Shown one piece after another: positions 11,272-21,541 of a stretch of DNA of 64,000 bases. The notes beneath the pieces are model-generated. The model searched no databases, was not told the origin of the DNA, and saw only the letters and a program-made list of their open reading frames with translations. The first letter of the stretch is position 1, and the number at the start of each line of letters is the position of its first letter. The stretch is from NCBI RefSeq assembly GCF_026151205.1, contig NC_087083.1, positions 7,852,460 to 7,916,459 on the forward strand. Direction: 5' to 3'. The stretch comes from Bolinopsis microptera. Its lineage: Eukaryota > Ctenophora > Tentaculata > Lobata > Bolinopsidae. Position numbers and translations under genes: made by a program.

Positions 11272-14200
11272 GCTAGTGTACATAATATAGTTGGATTATT
11301 TTGAATCTGATTTGTAGAATAGTTTGTATATTTTTGATAAATTTTTATTTTTCGATTTAAACAAAAGTTAAGTGTTCAACTTGGTTTGAGAAGCTGCAGC
11401 TCAATATCTCGGCAGCAAAAAGGGAACTCCTATAAAAAATATATAAAAATAAGGAACATTTTAATTTGCTATTCCTAAATAAAACACTATCTAAAATCTA
11501 AAAGCTTGTGGAAGTGCAGCGGAACATCTGAAGTTAACTTTAAGATAGTGTGTAATGTTCACGTGTGTAATGTCTTTACCGCAATTTTAGCATTCAGTAC
11601 TGAAATTTCAGTGTGTTCCACTCACCTAGGTTCCAATCATAATTTTCCTAGGTTACAACCCCCCAATGTTAGCGATGTATTGCTTTTCATACAAAGTTAC
11701 AACAACGTCTTACGTTATGTATCCTGGGTTTGGACAGGATATTACCCGCTTAAAATATTTCCATCCCGTTACATAATACTCAATAAATGTAATAGATTTG
11801 AAGTGTTGTAATAATAAGTATGTTAAATGTATCAATATCTACCCGTCCTGATTAATGAGACTACAGGTTACTACACCTTATAGGACACGGTGCCTGCTTA
11901 GTGATTATACCGGCTTACTAATCCAGTAGTTATATTATATATAAGTTACATTAATGTGTTACATAATATGTTAATATGTCACAGTATGCGGCTCCCCGCG
12001 AGTATGAATTTGTCTTTGTAAATGACTCTTATAAGCTCCGGTGCTTGCTTATACTGGGCTATTAATATAATAGTTAATAATAATAATGAATTGAAGTTTA
12101 AGAACACCACTGTTAATTAAGATAAACTGATACTCAGCTTATCCTCAAACTTCAATGTACGTGTCCATATAATATAAGTTACATTAAAATGTTAATATGT
12201 CACGTGAACCAATTAGTATGCACCAAGTGTAGGAATTTGTCTTTTTAATAAGCTTGCACTTTCGCAAATTCAGCTTTAGTGAGAATCATTCTTTTCTCTA
12301 AAGCAGCTCAATTATACATTTCATTCCCATTCTAGTTTCAATGAATAGTTGGAAACATCGAGCTCTCAGATGTACAATTGTATAGTGGTAGTTTATAATT
12401 TGCAATGTTACCATGGTGATAGTTATTTAGAATATATATTCGCATTTATCCACACTATATTTACATTACATTACACGTACAACGTGATATCGTTATCAGT
12501 GCAGTGTGTACAACACCAACTACACCGATTAATTGCCAATCTGCGAAACATTTAATTATTATTATCACTTCGAGATGGCCATGGTGATAGTGTACGTGGT
12601 AATTAATACCTGTAGGAGTAGTTATTTGCTGAGATCATGTTTTGTTCCCATGGTAACCTCTAGTTATCATACTCAGTAAATATATGCTTATTATACCGAA
12701 TGTATGGTTGATATCTAGATATTATGTGCATTCTTGTGGTGAGGTATATTAGTTTGTCACGTGTAACACTGATTCTGGGTTTTGGTTCTGCAATTTGATT
12801 GGTTACTTTCTGTCACGTGTCAAGAATGCACTTCAACTCCAGAACCTTGTAAATATACTTTATATGTATCGTAAAAATATGGTCCAATATTCCATAAAGA
12901 TAAACATATTTGAATTTAACTACTCCTCCATTACTAGAAGTGAAACATTACAATTACAATTAGAGTGTCTCGTATGTGAGTGGTGAAACGTGATGTCATA
13001 TTTCATCAAAAAGCTAAAGTAAAAACGTTAAGCAATGCACGATTTCACAAGCATCAAGAGAGCTGATACTCCTTATGTTGTCTTTTTGTCGACGAAATTC
13101 ACGTGCATTGTGAACTATAGTACAACCGCATCCAGATATCGGTTAACTGGCAACTTAACAAAGTGGTTTGATTACAGGTAATATTTGCAGGTCAATATTT
13201 TAATATTACTAATAATAGTACTGCGTCCTGTTTCCTTAATATTACTAATATTACTAATAATAATACTACGTCCTGTTTCCCTCTTATTTTATTGCAGAGA
13301 CGTCTTAAGGGCAATAAACAGTGAAGGACACTAAATCTTATGTACGTGATTTGTTTCCATGGACACATGGAAAATAATAATTCTCGTAATATGGTATGGT
13401 ATTAGGAGACATTAAATTCTTGATTCAATTCAGGACAATTCCATAACAACGCACATGGTAACGGTGGTACGTTATCAAAACAGCGCGCCTAGCACAATAT
13501 TTGTAGTTTCTTGAGCGCTGGATATTTTCGAAATTTTATTAGGAAAAGTATGACATCAACATCAAATAAAATGCGCGCGTACGCGCTATTGACATATGAC
13601 TTCGTCGCTAACCCTAATGCCTAACCCTGTTCGAAAACACCTGTTCGGGAACACATGTCAAGCTACTTGGTACTGCTGCGCTCTCTTCATCTGACTAGCA
13701 AAATTCAGAAAAACTTTCGGATAATCTCTTCCAAATCAAAAGGCCGAAAATCGAGTGTTTTAGCAAATATATCTTAGAATGATTTTAAATTTTCTGTAGA
13801 TACGCCTACCACTTTTTTTTCGAACTTTCCAGATACTAAAATGGCTATAGCCATATTATAAGTTTGATACTCTGTGCAAGTTTGGGCGAATTTTGGTGTG
13901 CCAAATTTATCACTTCAAACACAAGAAATTTGAGTTGTACCGCTTATTATATACTGGACCTTGAACAATTATTAAGTAACCATAATATTAATATGGATAT
14001 ACGATTTGGCAAATAACTCTGCAATTTTGTATGCAATTTGTACAAAACAATTTGGTTTTTTTGGCATTTTTAATAGGATTATAGGAAGTAAGTCAAGTTA
14101 CTTTTTTCGTTCGGATCATTTATCTCATAAAAGGATGTACTCACGGACTCACTTCCTTATCCCAAAAAATATTCCAGATTTTCTCAGAAAAGTTTGGACT

Positions 14201-14377
14201 TACATCCTTCCCTCAGAAATTATTTAGGCAAAACACGATGTTTCTATACTAGTACTTACTTCCTTTAAAATTACATAAAACAACGTTTCCATACAACTGG
14301 TATATGCTCGTGTTTTAAAAAGGACGGTACACCCGGTGGTACGATGATTTCCCCACCTTCCAAGCAGTGTCGTAATG
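11272..14377. other. Long intergenic region with dispersed minor repeats
   Basis: No exon pair or domain could be supported. Visible items: a duplicated segment around TATAAGTTACATTAAT at about 11940 and 12168; a sequence at 12144-12165 resembling the TIR of the 3427-5529 element (CCTCAAACTTCAATG...CGTGTCC), possibly a decayed relative; and short TTAATATTACTAATA repeats near 13198-13265. The open frames here are short, start at non-ATG codons or have no domain. Confidence 0.4.
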
Positions 14378-14465
14378 TTGCCTGTTGCCCCCCCCCCACT
14401 TACGTTGCCTGTTGCCCCCCCCACTTACGTTGCCTGTTGCCCCCCCCACTTACGTTGCCTGTTGG
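14378..14465. repeat. Short C-rich tandem repeat (ACTTACGTTGCCTGTTGCC)
   Basis: About three and a half copies of a unit of 23-25 bp with poly-C tracts, immediately before a hAT-like MITE. Confidence 0.8.
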
Positions 14466-14501
14466 CGATCCCCCCACTGCTTCCAACCCTGGAGCCACTG
14501 T

Positions 14502-14788
14502 CAGTGGCGTAACGTTGCCTGTTGGCGCCCCCCGGCCGAAAAGGCGCCCCCCTGTTGGCGCCCCCTCCCCTTTTGGTGCCCCTCCCTAAAATTGAACAAA
14601 TTAGGTGATTTTAGAGGATGAGCCGGTAAAATCTCTAAAAAATGTATATCTAGAGCAAAACGCGCAGTTTTGCTAGTACTTTAGTTAAGTTTTCGAAATT
14701 GTCCCACATTCAAACGACGATTTGGCGCCCCCCTAAGACGGCGCCCCCCTGCACAGCGGGGTCAGCGGGGCCCTTCGTTACGCCACTG
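14502..14788. mobile_element. Non-autonomous hAT-like MITE with an exact 8-bp target duplication
   Basis: The termini CAGTGGCGTAACG and CGTTACGCCACTG are perfect inverted repeats of 13 bp. The flanks at 14494-14501 and 14789-14796 are both GCCACTGT. An 8-bp duplication and CAGTGGCG ends are typical of hAT elements. The 287-bp interior is C/G-rich with GGCGCCCC repeats and encodes nothing. Confidence 0.9.
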
Positions 14789-14796
14789 GCCACTGT

Positions 14797-15344
14797 AGGA
14801 ACTCCAACCAAAACTTCCCAGTTATATGAAAATGGTACGACGCGCTCACAAGAGGTATATATATTAAATTAACGTCATTTAGTTCGATATTTTATTTCTG
14901 TAAAAATACTTTCCTTAAGAGCTCAAATAGTCGACAGTCAGTAATACTATAAATAATCATACTTGCTGACCATTTTCTTACAAATCTGGTTTTAAAACTG
15001 TATTTGAGTCATTATCTGTCTGGTTTCAAACTTCAAAGAACTCAAATTTTTAAATTCCGCAAATGTGAAATTTATGTGATTTAAAAACACTATTTTAGTT
15101 ATTATCTGTCAGATATTAATGTTTTGGAGCCAGGGTGTGGTCAGGGAACTCACGTGGAGGGGGTTGCTTAAATAATTTACTTGTTTTGATATAGACTCCG
15201 AAACCATAGCAGAAAACAGGTAAAAACTTAAAAAGTAAGCAGTTAACTGTTTTCTAATTTCTTAGCTCAGACTACAGGTACTCATGAAGTAATTAGGCAC
15301 TTTAGCACTGATTCTCCTTTTCATAGTAGCAGGCCCATTAAAAC
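14797..15344. other. Intergenic stretch, no gene supported
   Basis: AT-rich single-copy sequence without a recognised feature. An upstream exon of the following candidate gene could lie here but I could not place one. Confidence 0.35.
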
Positions 15345-16599
15345 ATGAAAATAAGCTCACTGCATCCTGATCAAACACTGTTCAGGGTAAAGTTCAAGAA
15401 GCTAGAAACTACACATATGTGTTTTGAGACTGCAGATTTCTGTAACATGAAGTGCTCTGGAAGGTGAGGATCGTTACTTAGTGTTGATTTTCGTCCTATT
15501 TTTAATAAAGTAATAATTATCGAATACAATATCTGAATTTTTCGTGGGGATCTTTATTTTAAGTCCGCTTTGCTTTTAACCATGGATTAATATGTTTTAC
15601 TATTATTAATATTACTACTTATTATTAATAATAACTGATAAAATCATATTTCCAAGCTGGTCCAATGTAAGGTATCTTTATCTAATAAGCTAATAGCACT
15701 CAATTATCATGCCGTGTTAATTATAAAAGTAAATTGTGTTTTACTTAATATAATATTATATATACTTATATATAAGTGTTAAGTGGGTCACGAAGGGAGA
15801 GGGGATTTTCAATGGCCAATAACGGCTTACGTAATGTAAAACACAACCATCTGGGGTTTCTTACACGTAATAGGTCAAAAATCTCGAGCACCCAATTAGT
15901 AGGCCGTGTCCTAAGTGGCCGTTATATCGCGTTAAGTGGTAGTTTTCTCTTTAAGTTTAAAAGCGTAATTTTGGAAAAATTGTCTTACATCCGAAAATTG
16001 TAATATTTTCACCCAGGAACAGGAACTACCTATTTAAACGCATTACCTAGGCCAAGTAATTGATCGATTATACATATACAAGATGCAAAGTAATTGAATT
16101 AGATAATGTTCGTTAAAATTCGGTTCAGTGACCGTTTTTATATTTTACATTTCTGACTTTCAGCCGCCGCATATAATGCAATTTTTGCTATCGGTGGAAT
16201 TTTATTTTCTTGGTACTATTCGCCAGGAGTCTCGGTATCTCAAATTACTAAAGACCACATTTAACGGGCTTTATTGTGATAAAATCTGCCACGTTTTAAA
16301 AAGAATTGAAATAATGAAGTAGCGTTGAAAGGTCTGGATCCACACCCCTCCTCCGCAAGATTTGCTCATTCACCCACCACTTACACCACTTTTATAAGGT
16401 TTATATCATTAGCCAAGACAAGACTGAGCTGCCGTACAAATGTGAAGTGTGGCGTGAAAGCCGCTCTCTCTTTACAGTTGACACTGGATATGAGTACAGC
16501 GTGTTTCACTCCGCACGCTGTGGACACGTGTTGACAACCAGATCACTTTTTACAGCTGGCTGGTTCAGACCTTGTTACTTACCTGATAAATACTGCTGA
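15345..16599 (+). CDS. Candidate two-exon gene for a 101-residue Cys-rich protein (hypothetical)
   Basis: Exon 1 is 15345-15463 (ATG with A at -3; ends GGAAG before the donor GTGAGG) and leaves two bases. Exon 2 is 16413-16599 (after ATATCATTAG, stop TGA) and supplies one base, so the phases agree and 101 residues result. The frame has a coding look: exon 1 holds CFETADFCNMKC, and exon 2 holds KCEVWRESRSLFTVDTGYEY followed by further Cys (ARCGH, RPCYL, DKYC). Eight Cys in about 75 residues suggest a disulfide-rich fold, but the modelled N-terminus (MKISSLHPDQ) is not a signal peptide, so an upstream exon may be missing. The second exon has no ATG. An alternative acceptor at 16399 would be phase 0 and would not fit exon 1. 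I do not recognise the family. AATAAA occurs at 16811. Confidence 0.35.
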
Positions 16600-17640
16600 T
16601 GTGATGTGAGAATAGGTTCGGTTAATGTGATGGTCTCACTGGCCAGGCGACAGCTGCAGATTATAGTGTCTGGAAAATTTAGACTTTAACATTGTAAAAA
16701 GGCTTAGGATTATTTAAAAAATGAAACTTAGGAGCCATGCTAGATGGTGTAATGTCTTGCTGATACGGAAAGCACAGACTCTAGTTGGGACCTTATTCCT
16801 AAGTGTAATCCAATAAAATAGTGTAATTTAATAAGACCAGCTGTTGACAATAACGTGTGCCACTATGTAGTGGTGGTAATCATGTGAACACATCACAATA
16901 CTCACTTTGTACCCGTAAATAATACTGACTTTCTGTACAAAGTAAAATGATTTAAGACCCTCTAATTGCAGCATGTAGCTGAAAGTCGTGGAGACTGACA
17001 CTGGTTTGAGTTACAACTCTTATCCAGTCGCGACGCGCGCACTGGCACGTGACCAGTCGCGATGCGCGCACTGGTCACCATGGTCACGTCATGCGGAGTA
17101 GTACACGCGTTTAAAAGTTGAGAGTTAATTGATGACAGCGTAACTACTACAACAAGATGGTGGTTAATTGTCGTGACATTCCGATCTTAGCATTGACTAA
17201 GTTGTGGTGAGTTGGTTCCTAGTTCCGACTCACGTTTAGCTTTCTTTACTATTGAACTCTGTTTAGAGATACGCAACTAGCTGCAACATGTTGGTTAAGC
17301 TGGATGCGTTAATATAAGTTACTAGTTAGAAAGATAGACGAGTAATACTAATTTGTTTAAAAAAATAAAAATATTTATATTAGGTCATGGTAAATTATTG
17401 AATATTACAATTGTAAATATTATACTTATAGCACGATGGGCGGTAAAGAAATTTCTAAAAGATTATTGTAATATTTAGTATTTACGTAATTATCGTAATT
17501 GAAATTTTCATTCATTCAGATTACATTTTTCGTAAGATTTGATTGTAATGGAAATAATTTTAGAAATGTTATATCATGAACTTCTATTTTTACAACTTTA
17601 TGCTTAAAAACCTCGAAATTGATTCCACCAAAGCTTTATA
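16600..17640. other. Intergenic region with a CpG-rich duplicated 22-mer
   Basis: CCAGTCGCGACGCGCGCACT followed by GG occurs at about 17024 and again, with one C-to-T change, at about 17050, next to two CACGTGA/GTCACGT-type sites. The rest shows no feature. Confidence 0.45.
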
Positions 17641-18497
17641 GTAGAGGCTCTTACGGGCAAAAAGACGTGTTTTCTGCTACGAGTTTAGAGACCTAACCGC
17701 TAATTGGACACAATAGTATGATGTCTAAGGATCGATAATATGTTAAGAAGTATAAATTTGGCCTTATTAGTCACGTGCTATACCAATGCGCGTTTTAAAC
17801 TTTGACAGTCTATTACTCTAAGGCAAATAAAGTAATTATATTCATATTTTGTCAGCAATAAGATCACATTATTTTCTATTTAGTGTAAAAATATGAGCTA
17901 GAACGGACATAATCTCGCTGAGTTATAGCTGTTTGAAATTTATGATGAACGCGCGGGTGCCAATTGATAACAACTAAATGCTTTTGCGCGTAGTGCGCGT
18001 CGAAAATTTGGCAAAAACGCTTGCGGAGTGAAAATATTCAAACTTCGATAAAGTATATGAAGTGGGTACTTCTCGGAAAGGAAAAATTTAGGCAAACACG
18101 ATGTGACTATTTTTGGGTTGATTTAATACAACTGCAAAAAATTATTCAAACTTCAAGCAAAAAAGTCAAAATTTTTACCACTTTTTTGGATTTTTACCTC
18201 AGAACAAATAGAGGGATTTGTTTTATTTTTATACAATCTTGTGCGGCTGTCTTTTAGCTATCTTTATGCAAGTTTTGCCGACATGCCAACAAAATTAACT
18301 TGCTCAAAATATCAAAAAACATGGTTTTTTGGCCTATTTTTGGCCCAAAAATCGGTTTTTTGCGATTTTACCTCAGAACAATCAGTCCAATCATCTTGAA
18401 ACCACTTTCAATCGATTCTACGGTCAAAAATACGTCTAGTAAGGTGTATCTGGGGTCCCTAACGTATCGAGCAGACAATGCCCGTAAGAGCCTCTAC
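17641..18497. mobile_element. Non-autonomous TIR element with TA flanks
   Basis: Perfect 19-bp inverted ends: GTAGAGGCTCTTACGGGCA at the left and its complement at the right. TA lies on both sides (17639-17640 and 18498-18499), as expected for a TA target duplication of the Tc1/mariner type. The 857-bp interior has only short frames without a transposase motif. Confidence 0.75.
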
Positions 18498-21434
18498 TAT
18501 TAAATCATATGCTGCTGGAAACTCTACTCAAAAAATAAAATCTATGATGATCTCTCATCAAAGTAAAACTTAATTAATTAAGTTAATACACATCACCTTA
18601 ACACATGCAAACGCGTCTGTCTGAAAATCAAATAACTTACTTAATTAACAATTCCAATAGCACAGAAAATTATATGAAAAAGTTTCCGTATTTTCACAGT
18701 AAATTATATGAAAAATTTTTCATATTTTCACAGTAAATTGTATGAAAAAGTTTTCATATTTTCCTGTTTTATCTTCAATTTTACAAACGAGCTTAAGTAG
18801 ACTAGAAATATTACAATAATTCGACATATTCCGTCCTCGGTTCGTTGAATAATATTTATTATTCCAATGCTAAATACAATGAGCATTGATGAGCTAAATA
18901 CAATGCAGTCCGATAATCAGTGAAATTTCACCGAATGATGATTTTATTTTACAGACCAGCGTAGTTAAAAAGTCATGAAATTGTTTAAAATACTTTTTAG
19001 GCCGTCATGGTTGATTAATAAGAAAACAGGCTAAAATCTTAAATGTACATATTCAATTAAAGGAAAGGTATAGTATAGTGAAGAATGTCCATATAGAAAA
19101 TATTAACAGACGTTCATTTCATTATGAATTTTCGTTTTATATCTCTATAGCGCCAATTTAATTATTTCAATCAATTCTACGCTAAAAGAATAATTTAAAA
19201 CCATAAAATTCATAACTTTAAACTAACTATAAATATTTCAAGTTGCTAAACTAAAAAATAGTTCATAGAATCAAACACTATAAATCTACATTGACGGCTG
19301 TCTCTACAGAATGTATCATTATCAACTAGCAGAAAGCACATTTGATTCTCCAAACTTTGTATTGTATATATTGACGTACTTAATTGAACTAAATAAGATG
19401 ATGCAATTCCTGCTTAGTTACGTAGCTTTTATACTGTGAACGAATGTGCAAATAAGTCGATGACTTTAAAGGAATTTTCTAGTACTGTCTTTCTCGAACA
19501 ACTCTATAAGATATCTTTTTAAATTGAGGAATCTAAGATTGTTATCTCTGTTGAAATTGACCAATTTCTTTTAATAGATAGCGTACATGCTGTACGTGCA
19601 TATGATGTACGTTTATACGCACACAATACTTTAAACAGATATTCATAACTAACAGGGTGTGGTACTGCTCAGTTGCGTTACTTGTAAGTTTGTAACTGAC
19701 AGCTGCAGCACCCCACCTGCCTGAGGCACACCCTTCACTAGATACCATCATACTGAGGTGAAACAGGAAAACTCAGAGGTCATACCTCAAACTACAGTCT
19801 TGAAGTTGGAGGTGTGACGTTAAGAAGGTTCAGTCTTAAAGGGACCCTTGCTGTTTTAGGTAATACTAATCGGCTTCGCAGACTGGTTATAGATGAAATC
19901 ACAGGCGATATTCTCAACTGTCAATAAGCCAGATTCTCGGGCATCATGCTGTTTGGTTTGATACCAAAAAAATGACAAATCATTCTCCCGGCCTTGCTAT
20001 ATAATATATATAGAGAAGCTGTTCCAACAAACTGTAACGACAAATATTTGTAGAACTGCTGACAGGGGCAATTAGTACAAGTTGTGAAGAGGGGGTAAAG
20101 TGAAGAAAATTGAAGGTTCCGAGTCTCTCTACTATGCTGTTGTCATGGTTACGGGCTCTCTCTCACTCTGGGTTGGAAAGGATTGCCATGGTGATTATCT
20201 GATCACATAATATAACAGAACTTACAAGTCATCAGCTACAATTAACAGGTCACACTTTATTTACTGTGAGCAAGTGTGGCTTATTATAATGGGTGCTGCT
20301 TTACCATGGACACGTGTAACTTTGTGTGTGGACGTGAATGAAGCTACATTCAATCATTGAGAATGAGTGGTTGGTCTTGGCAACCTGCCAGTTTCACACT
20401 AGTTCTCAAGAGTGGTCTAAAAACCTACCGGACGGAGAGAAAGTTCTGCCTGTCAGTATTTGGCGTGTGTGAGTGAGGGCTATTTATAGATGTAAAACAA
20501 CTATTGCTGTCAGCACATTTCCTGTGCAATCCACTCTCTGCTGGCATTTGCTTATAGTTTTAGACGACACGGGTATCCCTAAACTTAAGAACATCACGAA
20601 ACTAGTGACTTAATCACTTAATCAGGATGTAAATAATATGACACAAGTCTCATTAATCTCAACTTAATTACACGCTGTTTCTTATGTAAAACTAAGGATT
20701 GTGGCTTCTCTATACTCAATATATTGCGAGCATTCTCTAGAACATTTTCTTAGTCACGTGAATAAAGAATTGGAATTTAAAAAATACTTAAGTTATGATA
20801 TCATGCTTACATGAAATAGTACAGAGATGGAATTATTCTGGATATTAGTGATTTGCTTCCATCCTCCATTAAGTAATTCAGTATAAAATCTAGATTATCT
20901 TCACGATTAAGAGGGCAACGTAGATATGTGAAAAGTATAATCTAGTGAGTAGCAATAGATAACGATTCGCATAGCAAATAACGATCAAATAACTAACCGC
21001 ATTGTTAAGATCTAGTAGTATATGATGGAGGTGAACACAGAGGCAGCTGATATTATACTCATGAATATGTTATGCCCAGTTAGCCTAAGAACACGTTATA
21101 TTGAGGCAGAATAAATATAGGCTTGACTGTATTAGCGTATTGCGTAACTCTAATTTCTTAATATCAGAATGGAAGCAAGAACGTCAACCAATAGTAATAA
21201 AAATTACCTTTTTCAAAGGTGGATGGCAAAATGCTATAAATTACCATGCTGTTTATTCCATCTGTCCAATATTACCGTTATAGTTCTGATGAACCCTGTC
21301 ATTGTGACCGTTTCAAAATGTTTTTACTGTCCAGTAAAATCTTAATGTTAGAATAATATTTTAAGATAAAAAATTCTTTCACGTCGAATATATTACAAAG
21401 TAAATTGTTTTGAAAAACTCAATCACCCATTTGA
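18498..21434. other. Intergenic region without a supported gene
   Basis: Contains three imperfect copies of a segment around AAATTATATGAAAAAG...TTTTCACAGT (18665-18765). Short coding-looking frames without ATG or clear splice partners exist near 19756-19926 and 20085-20205 on the plus strand, but each is short enough to arise by chance and I do not call them. Confidence 0.4.
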
Positions 21435-21440
21435 TTTATT
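21435..21440 (-). promoter_or_regulatory. Candidate polyadenylation signal for the fusogen gene
   Basis: AATAAA on the minus strand, about 100 nt past the stop codon at 21542. Confidence 0.4.
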
Positions 21441-21541
21441 TTCACGGAACAATTCCCTCTACAATGCTACAGTGCTCATTTACAAATACTAATACAGCTA
21501 AAATCTCGATCATAGCTATGGTTACTACTTTAAAAGGATTA

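Noticed and set aside
19756-19926. Plus-strand frame GETGKLRG...LEVGGVTLRRFSLKG ending in TAA
   Set aside because: It looks coding but is only 57 codons, has no ATG and no clear splice acceptor; an open run of this length is not rare by chance.
20085-20470. Short frames such as KKIEGSESLYYAVVMVTGSL and MSGWSWQPASFTLVLK
   Set aside because: About 40 codons each, in different phases, with no convincing splice sites linking them.
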